A stretch of DNA of 36,354 nucleotides from positions 34,177-70,530 of the forward strand of contig QAXH01006381.1 of NCBI GenBank assembly GCA_004335635.1, read 5' to 3'. A program made the translations under genes and the position numbers. This DNA comes from Chloromonas sp. AAM2 (lineage: Eukaryota; Chlorophyta; Chlorophyceae; Chlamydomonadales; Chlamydomonadaceae). The stretch's first letter is position 1; every line of letters starts with the position of its first letter. The notes under the pieces were generated by a model, which saw only the letters and a list, made by a program, of their open reading frames with translations, did not search any database and had not been told where the DNA came from. Positions 1 through 12,540 of this stretch are shown here, one piece after another.

Positions 1-138
1 TCCTTTGTCTTGCAGTGCCCATGTCGCACGACCCTGCCTGCATTGCTCACTCCTTTGTCTTGCAGTGCCCATGTCGCACGACCCTGCCTGCATTGCTCAC
101 TCCTTCGTCTTGCAGTGCCCATGTCGCACAACCCTGCC
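1..138. repeat. 50-bp tandem repeat carrying a 3' splice acceptor
   Basis: Two perfect 50-bp copies (1-50, 51-100) are followed by a partial third copy with small changes (101-138). The array starts at the window edge, so more copies may lie upstream. Each unit contains a pyrimidine tract plus TTGCAG and then about 35 bases resembling the start of the next ABCA exon. The locus therefore offers at least three candidate acceptors, with AG at 14-15, 64-65 and 114-115. Because 50 is not a multiple of 3, acceptor choice changes the reading frame. Confidence 0.95.
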
Positions 139-3100
139 CCGGGCATCCTCACGGGCTGCATGGGCCCGCTTCACCCCCTGCCAACCGCCACTCGCGAGGG
201 CAGCAAGACCGTGTTCGAGGGCTGGGTGCCCAAGCACTGGTACACAGGGGCGAACACGTGCCCCAGTGGCCTGCCACTTATGGTGAGCAAGCGATCACGT
301 GCTGCGGTTTCTGATGCTGTGGCCTCATATTTACTAGTCTAATATTTGGGACATGATTGTGATGCAGTGAGTCTCATCCTTGTGATGTAGTGACTTCAAG
401 GTCGGTGCACTCCACACCACACTTGCCCTCCAAGGCGCCACCTGGCAAGGTTGCTGAGACCGGCCTGCCATTTGAACGCAATCTGTCTTCTTTATCCAAG
501 CGCCTGTTGTTCTTTCGAGGACTGTCCTGCCATATTGCCACGCGTGCGAGCAGGACCTTGTGAACATCAGCGATTCGTACACACTGAGCGAGTGGCTGCT
601 GGAGCAGAGAGTGCACAACTCCACTCTGCAACCCCCACAGTGAGTGCACACATGATGTGCAAGTGATCATGTACGGCAACCGACGAGGGCCAGCATGCTG
701 CCGGTGAAGCTAGTTTGTACAGTAATGCTGGTAGCTGATGCTTGCACCAGCCTGACTCGCCAACAGTGCTGTTTGTTGAGTTGATTTGTCCTTGACTTGA
801 GGGAAGCACTGGCCTGCAAGTGAAGCTGATGCTTGCTCCAGTCTGACTGAAGATTAGCCGCCAACAAAATGTTCTACGAGTCCTGGATTGCATTGCCCAG
901 ACGAGACAGCACACAATGTTGGCTCGTAGACTCTGGATTCATTTGGCCTTGACTTTGAGGACAAACCCCTTGAGCATCTTGTGCGCGTTTACACCCATGT
1001 ATAGGGCAACTAAGCACAATGTGTCAACAGTTGATTACCTCCAGAATTTTGAATGAATTTTGCCAGAATTTGGAACACTGAAACCCATGCAGGTACGCAG
1101 CTGTCATGTGGGCGGACCCTGTAGTCCTGCGTGCTCCCGTGGAGTTCGCCAGAGCGGCACAGAACGGTGCTCGGGCTGTGTCTACCGACCTATCTGGTCT
1201 TGGGGTGGAGAGCTCCAATGTAGAGGCCTACCTCAGGCTGATCACAACCGTACCTGGAGGTGTGTACAAGCCCACTGCACGCACATGCATGCGTCATGTG
1301 CAGGTCATGCCATATGCAAGTCACGTGGGGTGTGGGCACTGGGGGGCCTGGGGACATGCACATGCGTACCGCACTCGCGTCGCTTCTGGCCCAGTGGACA
1401 CAAAACAGGACACGCAACACGGGCAACAGAGTTGAAGTTCTGCATTCCGCCAGCATTGATGACTGGTTGGCCACGTCAGCTGTGTGTTGCAGTACAATAG
1501 TGTCGCGGCTGCCTGGTCATGTCTTTGTCAGTGGCAAACATAATCCACGCAGCTGCACAGCATGCTACAAGCATCAGCCAGCTCTGGCCTTGTGGTTTAA
1601 TTCACACCTGTCTTCGGTCTTATGTATATCTTCCTTTCCATCGCACGTCCCCCTGCAGCTCTGGGTGACGCTGCCCAGTACGCCCTGGGCAAGACGGACC
1701 CCCAGACAGTCGTATCCACACTCATGCCCTTGATCAAGGCCCTACTCGGCAACAGGTCCAATGGCACCGATACTGGCAACAGTGGTGGTGGTGGTGGTGG
1801 TGGTGCGGGCGGTACAGGGCGCCGTTTGTGCACCTACAACCAGGATTCAGCAGGGGCCTCGAGCCAGGGGCAAAGTAGTGGTTACGGAATCATTCCTACG
1901 GGCCAAGGCACATCAGGGGCTGGCAGGAAGCTGCTACTGCAGGGCAAAGGCAGTCGGGTCGCTAGCCAGACGTCAATGGAACAGGCCTCACAGCATGACG
2001 CGACCAGACAGCTTCTTCAGGCTGGTGAACCTGGGGGTGGTGTTGGTGGGAGAGTGGACACACAGGCGCTGACGGCGGCGCTGGCGGGCTTGCTGGGTCG
2101 TGACGGCGGCCTTGCCGCGTCTGGCCCGGAGCTGCAGGCGCAGCTGACTGCTGTGCTGCAGGCTGTGGGTATGGACCCAGCAACCGCTGACAAGGTGTGG
2201 AGCCTCATGGGTCAGGTTTGGTTGGTGCATGGACAGGGTTGGGGTTAACGTTGGGGTTGGGGCTAGGGTTAGCGTTCAACACGGGTGGAACAAGGAGGGT
2301 GATGACGATTGGAGAGATGGGGCTGGGGTTTGTACAGTGCTTCAGCCAGCTGAAATGAGTGCAGCAGCCGCCAGCTGCATACCTGCTGTAAACTAGATTG
2401 TGAAACGGGCAGGGGCCTGCTTTTGTATGTTTGGGACTGGGCTGGGTAGCTGGCGGTGGCCAAGTGTAGCAGCAGCAACCACACATTGCGTGCGTGTCAG
2501 CAGTTCTTTTGACTGTAACGTTGAAAACAACGATACTTACAAACTCAAACCCAAGCGCCATGTGCCTGCAGGTGTCAGGGCTGCTGTCCACCCTGGACGA
2601 CCCTGACTCCAAGGAGCAGTTAGTTCAGTTGGTGGCGGGCGATGACCCGGCAGCGCAGAACAAGCTGTCAGTCCTGCTGGCGCAAGGCCTGCCCAGGGTA
2701 AGCAGGGCAGGCTGAAATCTGGTGTCCAGTGCTCTGCACGACATCATGCATGCATGCAATGGCAAAGATGGTCTGTAGTCTCTCGACAGCTCGTTGCTTT
2801 TGGACCTCTCGCTCCGCTTACCACCCGCCGTTGTGTACATACTTGGTCCTGCTGCGCCCTCACCCAGCACACCACCTTACCAGCCAACTTCTAATCCATT
2901 TGTGATGCATACAAGTGTACCACCCGGCCACATGTGCAGGATCCCCAGCAGCTGCTAGAGCTACTCAGCTTCATCATGGCAGGTCCATTGGGCCCTGGCC
3001 TGGAGGGGGGCGGTGGCAGGGGGCAGGCGGGGGACCCGGCAGCGGCTCAGGCCATGCTGGCGCAGCTGGTTCAGCAGGCGCTGGGGCTCCAGGACCAGGC

Positions 3101-6100
3101 ACAGGCGGATGCGCTGGTACAGGCGCTGCTGCCACTGGCTGTGGAGGTCATGACGGTGGGTAGGACAGAGTAGTGGGTGGGTGTGGAATAGGGTCGAGTT
3201 ACCTTATACCAGGGCAAGCACGAGGCCAAGGCAGCTCACAAATGTGACAATCGACACTACACTCTGTTGCCTTGACTTGTCCAGAACAGCAACTCGTCGG
3301 GCTCACTACCCCAGGCTCTACCTGGCCTACCCCTTGATGACTTACCCCTGTTTGCATGCCATTTTACTAGTGTTTATGCCCTATTCCTTATTGCAGGATG
3401 CCAATCCCGCAGACCTAGCCGAGTTGGCTGCGGCATACCAGGAGCTCACCAACACGCAGTTCGTCCTGGGCAACCTGGCCAAGCGCCTGAGGCAGCCGCC
3501 TGTCACCATCATGTTCAATGCATCAGCCTTCCACTCAATGATGGGTGGGTGTGGGTGGCCACACGGACAGTGCTGGGGCGTGGCAGGGCTCGTGAAAGGC
3601 TCGCTTGACAACCTTGGTGTTGGATCTGCAACGCTGTGCTTCTCAAAAGGCCTATGTTATCTCCCATTGCATACCGATCAGTGATGGGTGGGTGGGGCTG
3701 GCCACACGGCTAGCGTTGACGTGTGGCGGAGCTCGTGAGTGACTCGACTGACGAAGTGGGCGTTGGATTTGCAACTCTGTGCTTTTTGGAAGTCCTGTGT
3801 TATCTTCATTGCATGTCAATCAACCATCTTGTGTGTACCTGTCTGCCTCCGTGCCTGCGTGCATGGCTGCTTGTCTGGGCGCCCATGCAAGTGACTGACA
3901 TTACAAACATCACAAACCTACCAGGAATGCAACAAACCATGAAGCGTGCCTGTGTTGACAACACTGCCAACAAAGTGACAAACTGTAGCAAGAAAGGAAT
4001 AGGATCACTTCTGCAGAGATCACATGCCGGAGGGCCTGTGTACGTGTTCTACGACTTTGCCCAAGGAGTGACAAGCTATTGGTTGTCTGTCCAATCTCCC
4101 TCCCATGTTGATCTCCCATGTTCTGGTCCATTGCATGCCAAGCAAATGTCTGATGTGTGTGTACATGCGGCGTCAACAAACACCGCTATCAAGATAGTGG
4201 CAGAAGTGGTAGATGTGGTAGAAGACTGGAAGCGAGATTGGCCATGGATGTGACGCGTGTGATGCCTCCCTCCCCCTTACAGGTGCCTTCACTGACCTCC
4301 AGCAGGCGCTGCTCAACATCGCCCCACAGGCCGCAGCGGCCAGGGCGGCAGAGATGCAGGCAGCAGGGCCAGAGCGGGTCTACGACTGGCAAGGAAACGC
4401 GTTCAGCCAGGGCATCAGCACAAACGACAGGTGCGGTTGAGCATTTATGTCATTCCAATTTCTTTGATGACCGCCATTTGATGACTTTGGAAGCTGCTGC
4501 ACATCGTTTAATCTAATCAAGTTGCAGACACATCCATTAGGCGTGTTGCGTGCGTTAACACGGGCGCTCAAAGATGACCAACCGTGTTGGCAAACCTCGC
4601 AGTCAGCCCTGATGTACATGCTCTCCAGAACAGTCGCGTGCTGCCAACCACGTCCTGCTGGATGGTGTGAAGGAAGGAGGCTGTGAAGCTCAGTGCTAGC
4701 CGCCCTATGGCCAGGAGCAAACATCTTACCTTTAATGTAACCACCAACCAGACAGCCAACAACAGATGCACGTTTTGCCTTCACGTCATCCTCTGACTTC
4801 TTTTCACCATGATGAATTCCCGAACCACCTGTGCGCGGGATAGGCCAGCTGACTTGTCTGTCGGTGATTGCTTTGCGCAAGCGCTTGTTACAGAGGGCCT
4901 GAGGCCCATCATAGGAAGAAGTGCGCTCCATGTGAAACACAATACGCACATGTGCTCTGCAGGACACTGCGTGTGACCAACCACCCGCTGCCGCTGACTG
5001 AGAGAGAGACGCTGGCCATCGACACCTTCCTGTCCATCCTGGCAGCCATCCTGTGCATGGTGCCCTTCTGCTATCTGGCGGGTGAGCAGGGAAAGGGGTA
5101 TACACAAGCGGATGCACGGAGCAGATGAGATTGCAGTGTGGAGCATGACCTCACAACTGGAGCAAGGAGCTGAGCACAGGCTTGAGCAGGCAGGCAGCTT
5201 GAGTCTCCAAGTTTCCGAATAAGCGGACATTCTCAGTTGTCATTTATCAGTTGTCACTGCGATTCTTCACCTTCCTGTCATATCATAATGATGCCAGGGC
5301 TGCAGCCATGCCCAGGTGTGGAGTCAACTCGGGTCAGGATTCAGCCGTCAGCCTGTGCCACTGGTTGAGGCTGACCAGCAGGCATGGGTCCTCACCCTCC
5401 CTTTGCCCCTCTTGGTGCCCTGCATGCGACTCCCTACACACATACACGCTCACGGCCACATTGGCTGATCTGCAGTACCGTGACTTGAACTAATGATAAT
5501 GATAATATTGATGACACACACTCAATCGCAGGTGCCTACACTGTGAACCCGGTCACGGAGGCGTCCTCGGGCGCGCGGGCGCTGCAGATCTCCTCGGGCT
5601 GCCCCCGGGCTGTCTACTGGGCGGGCAGCATGGCCTGGGACCTGACCATGCACCTGGCTGTGTCAGTCGTGTCGCTGGCCACCTTCGCAGCCTTTGGAGA
5701 CGTAGGTGGAGAAAGATGCATGCAGGAATTGTTTCTTTGTAGAAATTCTGTTGATGATTATGGTGACTTTGGCGTTTATTTCAGTCCTATACTGCCCTGT
5801 TCTGTTTAGGACTGTTGGGATTGCTGACGCAGGTTCATGCCTGCATGAGCTGTAATTTCATGACCTATACACGTGCATTGCTTGCCATGCCAATCACGGT
5901 CACACACAAGCTCACATGATGAGTGAGTTGTTATCCTGCCGTTAACCTACGACCTGTTGATGTGCATTGCTCGCCAGGTTGTTCACAGTCACAGTTATGA
6001 TTGCACGAGTTTAGTGTGTTCCGCGCACACCTGCTGCTCACACAGGCTGCCACTACGGGCGCGTTTGACCAGGCGCTGGGCACCCTGCTGCTCCTGCTAG

Positions 6101-9100
6101 GGTTTGGCGTGGGCTGTGTGCCCCTCTCCTACTGCATGTCGCTAGGTTTCAACAGCCCAAGCAGCGCACAGGTGGGGCACATGCCAGTCCGTTTCATGCC
6201 CAACCGCAGACCTGCTACACGCCCATGTGACAGCAGGCAACAGGCGTGTGCGCCGCTGGCCCGTGCAGCAGACCCTCCCATACCATCTACTTGATTGCAC
6301 CTGCTGCCAGTCGCTGTCCAGGTTTCCCTGGAATGAATGCTCTTTTAGCCAGTTTGGGTCGGACTGAGAGCAGCCTGTTCAATGCAGACTTGCTTGGTTG
6401 TTCACTTCCAACTGCCTGGCCAGGCCCCACCACTCCCTTGCCTGGGCAGGTGTCCATATCCGCGCTGAACTTCCTGCTAGGGTTCATGTTCGTGGTGGCC
6501 AGCCAGACCATGCAGGGCATCCCCGACTGCCAGCAGTTCCAGCGCATAGCAGTGCACTTCTGCAGGCTCCTGCCGCCATTCAACCTGGGTGCGTGCGGAG
6601 AGGGCACTAAACGGGGCCTACCCGACACTGCATCAAAGAGCAGAGGGGTACTGACCCAAGACCAAAGTTTCATATGAAGGCTTTCAGTTGCATTGAACAG
6701 TCAATAATTGGATAGTACAGAAGGTTGTAGGTTGCAAAGAAGCAGAGGGTGCTGTGAACATCACTGTAAACCATTTGCTTTAAAGGGCCAGCAGTTGGCA
6801 TTAACACCAGAAATATCCTCTGATCAAAGGATGCCAGTCAACTATTCCAAAGTGGTTGTTTTTGCTTGCGCTGCTGTGGTGATGAGCCCAGCCATATCCA
6901 TACCCGTTGCAGCAAGTGATAATCGACAAGTTCAAGGTCACCATTTTTGCTTGCCCCGCTGTGTGTGTGTCAGGCGAGGGCCTTATTGCCCTGAGCGAGT
7001 ACCGGCTGTACGCAATGCTCGCCAAGGACCTGGAGCCTGCCCGGGATCCCAACAGGCAGAACCTCGACTCAATCGTGCCACAGGACGCAATACCGGAGCG
7101 TGAGTGAAACATCGGGCGGTATGCCTCCACTTACCCCCGAGCTAAACTCCAACCCATGCCCCCTGGGTGGGCTGACAGCGCCCCTTGGGTTGGTTCACAC
7201 CAAGCATCTTGTACAGGCAATGACATGGCTGGGATCATCGCAATTACCACCCTCTCCTCCCCTCAACACACCCCTTACACATGCAGTGCCTTCATGTCAT
7301 GCATACATACGCACGCACGCACGCACAAGCTCGCACGCATCCCTTCACACGTGTGCGCATGCCACTGAACCTATCATGCCGCATGGATGCAGGCAACGTG
7401 CCCCACTCGCCGTTTGCCTGGCGCATCCTGGGGCGCAGCCTCACCGCCATGTACGGGAGCGCCGTGCTCTACTTCCTCATGCTGGTTGCCGTGGACTCCT
7501 ACCGCAGTGACCCGTACCTCAGGACTAACATGCTCAGGGCCGTGCAGCGGGTGTGGCTCAGGGCCAGAGTGGCTGTGAGCCGGGTGGTGTTCCGGGGCCG
7601 CCGGTATGCACCCCTGGCGGCTGCGCCTCCTGTCGCTAACGCCGATGGTGCTGCAGGTGCGTGTGTACGTGTTGTGTAAGGTGTGTGCATGTGTGTCATC
7701 TTGTACTGGGCGCTGGCTTCCGGCACGCTAAGGGGGGTTAGGTTGTGTCATGCATGTTGCAAGGGGTTGCTGAGTGGGCTCAGCAATCAGGGTATGCTCT
7801 GAGCAGCCCTGCCCTCACTCAGTCCACCCAGTCATGCGAGCGAATTGGAGCACGCAAATCTGAGTCAAATACCCGGATGTGATGCGAGACAGCCATGGGC
7901 AGGCGGTGGGTGAGCTCGTGAGGTTACTGTGCGTGTGTGTGTGCATGCTACAACATTTGCATCCTGGTCGCGCATACGGGTGTGGGTAAGCAAGGCGTTG
8001 TCACTTGCTAGTCGGTCCCTGTCCCGCAAGGACGGTGGCATGCAGGGGTTTAAACTCACCCGGTGGTGTGCATGGTCCGCCCTGCCTCAGCCCTGCGCCA
8101 GGGAAATAATCCCGGTGCCGGGCCCGTGCTTGTGCCAGTAATGCTCTGCCCGGCCCTGTGCGTGCATGTGTGTGTTTGCAGGGGCTGGTGATAGTGGTCT
8201 GGAGCTGCAGGCAGGCAAGGGCTCTGGCTGGGACGCAGAACAAGGCAACGTGGACTCAGTGCCTGAGGAGGAGCAACCCTTGGCTCGAGAAAACGGAGAA
8301 ACGGTTCCGCCTGTTGAGTCGGTTGGAGCGGTTGATGAGGACGAGGATGTGGCTAACGAGAGGCTCCGAGTGCAGGGCCCGCAGGAGGCCTTTGCACTCA
8401 GCATACAGAACCTGAGAAAGGTCAGAACAATACTCATCATCATTACAAGCTTTGTGGTTCAACCCACGGTACCTTAGGACCAACCAGCTAGGCGCTCAGC
8501 AGCAGCCAACATCCCCATCCTAAGCAAAGCATGGGCATGTTGCCCCCAAAAAACATGCATATGCAAGGTTTAAGGTTCTCTGGAAGGTCTGTTTCTGAGC
8601 CAGAAAAGAAGAAAAGAAAAGGGAAAAGAACAATACTGAGTCCCTGCACAGTTTCTGTGCTGCCTGAGCCTTGTGCGTACCCAGTTGCAGGAAGGATTGA
8701 CAACACAGAGAGTCCTGTTCCTATTGTTGCTAGGCCAGCATCGCACAGTCGTGTGTGCAGCCACCCTTCCCCTGTCTGCCGTATCCTACTTCATCTTGCC
8801 TTCGACAGCAGTGCTCACCCGCCACCCGTCCTTCCCTGTTCCTTTCACCCGTATCCTTGTCTCACGCAGTTGGCATTTTCTGTGACCTGCTTTGTGTCCT
8901 CTGCGTGCCAGCTGGTCTTGACATTTCTGTACTCTTTTCTGGTCTCTGTACTCCTGTGGTCCCACCTTTCTGTAGTCCTATCTTGCCCTCTTATCCCAAC
9001 CTTCTGTAGTCCTATCTTGCCCTCTTATCCCAACCTTCTGTAGTCCTAACTTGCGCTCGTATCCCAACCTGGACGTGTTGTGTTCTCTTTGCCTCAGGTG

Positions 9101-12100
9101 TACCCCACCCGCCCGCCCAAGGTGGCAGTGCAGGGCCTGTGTCTGGCCGTGGAGCCGGGGCAGCGGCTGGGCTTCTTGGGGGCAAACGGAGCAGGTGAGC
9201 CCGGGCCGGGCACCAGGTGGTCTACAGGACACGACACTGAAATCACATACGGTCAGCATCATCCAGAGCAGTTCTACCCAGACATGGGATGGTCTGGCAT
9301 TTCGCCTGAACAATGTATTTTCTGACGCCCTTGTGTAAGGGGCGCTGTTCTTAGCTGTTCTCCGTTACAATGCCGGCCCCCGTCACCTCCGCATGCGTCC
9401 GCCCCGTGATTGAGCTTACTTGCCTCATTGCTGCACCCCCCCCACATGTTTCAGGCAAGAGCAGTACGCTGCGGGTACTGAGCGGACAGTCCGCGCCCAC
9501 AGCCGGGGACGCCCTGGTCAACGGGCTCAGTGTGATCAGCGCGGCGGGGGCGGCGGCCTCGCACCAGCGGCTGGTTGGGGACTGCCCTGGTTGGGTACTG
9601 CCCACAGGTAAGGGGGGTGGGGGGCAACCGGTTGATGCTCAGCCATGTGGAGTGGTGAGGAGTGTGATTGGTGAGGAGTGAATTGCAGGAGCGCCAGCGT
9701 GCATCTGGTGAGTGTGGGCGGGGCAGGCTGCGCAAAGGAGGTGGGGAAAGGCAAGCGGTGCGAAGAATGGGACATGGGGAGAAATGAGAGTCCAGGAAGA
9801 GTAGAACTCGAGAGAGAATGGGACTCCAGGAGCGAAACAGGGCCGGCAGTGCCAGGGGGTGGCGAGCGGTAGGAGGTGGTGGTGGGTGATGACCCGGACG
9901 TGATGAGCGTATTGCAAGGATGCTATGGGGAGCCTTGGGCATTGGGCCGGGCAAGCGGCACAGAGAAGGGGTTAAGTGAGTGGGGAGGAGTGAGGGGTGA
10001 TGCTGGGGGCAGTGGCTGGACCGATTGTCTCCCACCCGGCATCAAAGTACCCGTACTGACACTGCCCAGCGCACAACTGAATTGTAAGCGTGATGGGTAA
10101 CAAGTGTCTTATGCTTGTTATATTCTATATTCTACTGGTATGTGTGTGTGTTGGCTGCTGTAGGTTGATCCGCTGCTCGAGCTGCTGACAGCGCACGAAC
10201 ACGTGGTGCTGTACGCCAACCTCAAGGGGGTGGAGCAAGAAAACGTGCAGAAGCAGGCGGAGGCACTGCTGGTAGGCGGGCAAGAGAAGGACACTGCGGG
10301 GCAAGACGGGAAAAAAGGGAAACGATGGTGCAGCTGGACCGAACGCGGCAAAAGCAGTGAACACACGCTCCGTTCTACAGCGTGTAAAACGTTACGCCCA
10401 CACATATGGCGGGCTTCCTATTCCGTGTGCAGGTGCGAGTCGGCCTCCCCCGTCACATGTGGCACCGGGGCAGCGGGACACTCAGTGGCGGCAACAAGCG
10501 GAAAGTGGCGCTGGCCATTGCTCTGGTCGGGCAACCGGCTCTGGTGCTGCTGGATGAGCCATCATCAGGTGAAGAGGGGGCAGGCAGTGCAGTGGGGGAA
10601 GGCGAATCAACAGCAGAGGGGTCAACGTAGGGGTCAAGGGGTAAAGACCAGGGGGTTGAAGCAGACGGACAGAACAAGTGGGACCTTTGTCAAAGTCGGG
10701 AATTAAGGATGTAAGGATGTCAGGCAACACACAAGCGAAATGGTGGTTGGCAACTGTCCGGAATGACCACTGAGGCATCTGAGCAGTGCCGCTGTAGTTG
10801 CTGTCCCGGCTGGAGAGGTTACAATGAGGGAGGTGGAGGGACAAGTGGAAGCAGTGCCTTAGAGGTCTTCTGCTGGACTGCAGGGAGTGAGCAGTCAGGC
10901 AGATGAACAGTGCCATAGTCGCCATGCTGGTTGCATTGCCCAGTCGTATGGCATGCCACGCTATGGGATGAATTAATCAAGTCTCAGAAGTGCATGGCAA
11001 ACAAGCAGGGGATGAGCTCTCTGTGCATGCAGGCATGGACCCAGGCGCCCGCCGCATGATGTGGGATGCCATTCTGCGCGCCACGCAGCCACCCAGCCAC
11101 GCCCCTGACAAGAACCACACAAGCAGCAGCGGCCCAGCAGTTCATAACAGGCACGCACGTGATGATGATGAGGGTGCTGCCCTGCTGGTGCCAGGCGGGG
11201 GCAATGGCGGGGCGGGGAGTGCAGGGGAGGATGAGGCGGGCGCAGGGCCGGCTGCGGCGCTCCTGCTTACCACGCATTATCTTGAGGAGGCAGAGGCGCT
11301 GTGTGAGAGAGTGGGAATCATGAGCAAGGTGTGTGGCTAGTGTGTATGCATGACTAGTGTGGATGATAGAGAAGTGCGACAAGAGATGGCAGGAAGTTTG
11401 GTGTAGGTGTTCGTGTTGATAATGTCACATGGCCTTCAGTCAGAGGAGCACTAGTCAGCAGGCGCAGGAGCGAGAGGTGAAGCAATGCGGGGCTAGCCCA
11501 TGCGTGTGCACGATGTTAAGGTAGAGGAGTAGGATAACAGATGGTAGACACGCCACCATTCCATCAGCAGGTTCCCAAACCTGATTTGTGAGCCTATGTC
11601 TAATAGCAACTGAGGATGGACGGGCTGTCCTCACTATGCTTGGGATGGATGCGCATATGGCATTATTGCCCTCGGCCATTTTTTCATGGTTTTAATCTAT
11701 TTTTTCATTTGATTTTGCGCTTACTGTGTTTTTTGTCCTGCAGGGTCGGCTGGTGTGCCTGGGTACGGCTCAGCACCTCAAGATGCGCTTTGGTGCCGCC
11801 TACGCCATCGAGCTGCGCTGCAGCACAACCTCCCACACACCCGACCAGCCACCCACCGGTACCGCTGCTTACCGCCATCAGTCTGAGTCCCAGGCCCTGT
11901 CGAACCCTAGCCCCACCCTAGGCCTGTCAGGCGGCAGTCAGGTGCTGCGGCAGGAGTACTTGGTGGCGGAGCTGAGTGCACTGCTGCCTGGTTTTGCTGT
12001 GGTGGAGACGGCATGGGGGCATCTGCGGGCGGCCCTGCCTCTGGGCCCGGCAACACCCAGCATGGCTACTATTTTCAGGGTGAGTTGGGTGGTGGGTCTG

Positions 12101-12540
12101 TGGAGGTCTTGTGGGACAGGAGGGGTCAAGAACAGTGCGCAGGTGTTGACGTTTGCAGGGCCTGAGATGTAGTTTGGGCACTCGTGCTGTCTTGCTGATA
12201 CCGCAGCCTCACCTCGCAACACTGAAACTTCATGAAAGTGATTCTGGTCTGGTCAATCTAGCAGGTTTTGCATCCAGTTCGTACATGCCCGTTGTGTTCA
12301 ATGCGTACATAGTTGAAACCTCAAAGTTCTATGTTTCGATTTTATTCAACTAAGGCACCACTACAGTTTATGGATTGTGCGCTTCCTTTTGCGCAGGTTC
12401 TCGAGCGTTGTAAGTCCTCCCCCCAGCTGGGCCTGTCCGCCTACTCAGTGGCCCAGCCCTCCCTGGAGGCGGTCTTCCTGCGGGTGTGCGGCCACAAGCT
12501 GGACGAACACGGAGAATACGAGGTGCAGCCGGGAGAGTAA
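116..12540 (+). CDS. ABCA: ABCA-family ABC transporter, 3' portion (5' end outside window; frame broken in one exon)
   Basis: Membrane exporter of the lipid/sterol-type ABCA family. Exons read: 116-282, 554-639, 1093-1259, 1659-2215, 2572-2697, 2940-3155, 3397-3544, 4283-4430, 4963-5081, 5532-5701, 6046-6171, 6450-6588, 6974-7099, 7393-7656, 8182-8420, 9098-9194, 9455-9607, 10164-10271, 10433-10568, 11033-11328, 11744-12079, 12397-12540 (TAA). The early exons encode a large extracellular loop with Gly-rich and Gln/Ala-rich low complexity, then [11 protein letters not shown]. Membrane segments follow at about 5020-5081, 5640-5700, 6060-6171, 6450-6540 and 7450-7500, with the family motifs [11 protein letters not shown] and [12 protein letters not shown]. 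The ATPase domain has Walker A GANGAGKSST (split by an intron), signature LSGGNKRK, Walker B LVLLDE, the GMDP D-loop, H-loop LLLTTH, and the ABCA C-terminal motif [13 protein letters not shown]. All junction phases agree except 9607/10164, where a 16-bp duplication shifts the frame. Family certain; substrate unknown; this copy may be non-functional. Confidence 0.93.
1782..1805 (+). repeat. GGT trinucleotide run encoding poly-Gly in the ABCA extracellular loop
   Basis: About seven GGT triplets lie in frame in the long ABCA exon and give a run of glycines inside a roughly 100-residue low-complexity insertion. The downstream motif [12 protein letters not shown] belongs to the same insertion. Length polymorphism would keep the reading frame. 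Confidence 0.8.
3538..3826 (+). repeat. Diverged tandem duplication (~143 bp) spanning an exon end and 5' splice site
   Basis: Two diverged copies, about 3538-3680 and 3681-3826, share GATGGGTGGGTG, GGCCACACGG, GCTCGTGA, TTGGAT.TGCAAC.CTGTGCTT and a CATTGCAT end. The first copy begins in the last codons of the ABCA exon ending at 3544, so the GTGGGT donor is copied about 142 bp downstream in the intron. Confidence 0.75.
8967..9068 (+). repeat. 34-bp tandem repeat, three copies, just upstream of an ABCA acceptor
   Basis: Copies at 8967-9000, 9001-9034 and 9035-9068 share CTGTAGTCCTATCTTGCC and TATCCCAAC; the third has a few substitutions. The array is pyrimidine-rich and ends about 30 bp before the acceptor of the Walker A exon (9098), so it forms part of an unusually long polypyrimidine region. 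Confidence 0.85.
9571..9602 (+). repeat. 16-bp tandem duplication disrupting the ABCA reading frame at the Q-loop
   Basis: The unit CTGGTTGGGGACTGCC (9571-9586) is followed immediately by CTGGTTGGGTACTGCC (9587-9602), 15 of 16 identical. The frame entering from Walker A reads through the first unit as LVGDCP, then into WVLPT, and would meet a stop at the next exon. With only one unit the reading is LVG(Y/D)CPQ, ending in phase 0, which matches the next exon's phase-0 start (VDPLLELLT). CPQ is the conserved Q-loop glutamine. Confidence 0.93.

Noticed and set aside
2218..2280. Telomere-like GGTTGGGGTT / CTAGGGTTAG sequence
   Set aside because: Short, irregular and inside an ABCA intron; not a regular telomeric repeat array.
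7310..7345. ACGC dinucleotide-like run
   Set aside because: Ordinary simple repeat in an intron, no further significance.
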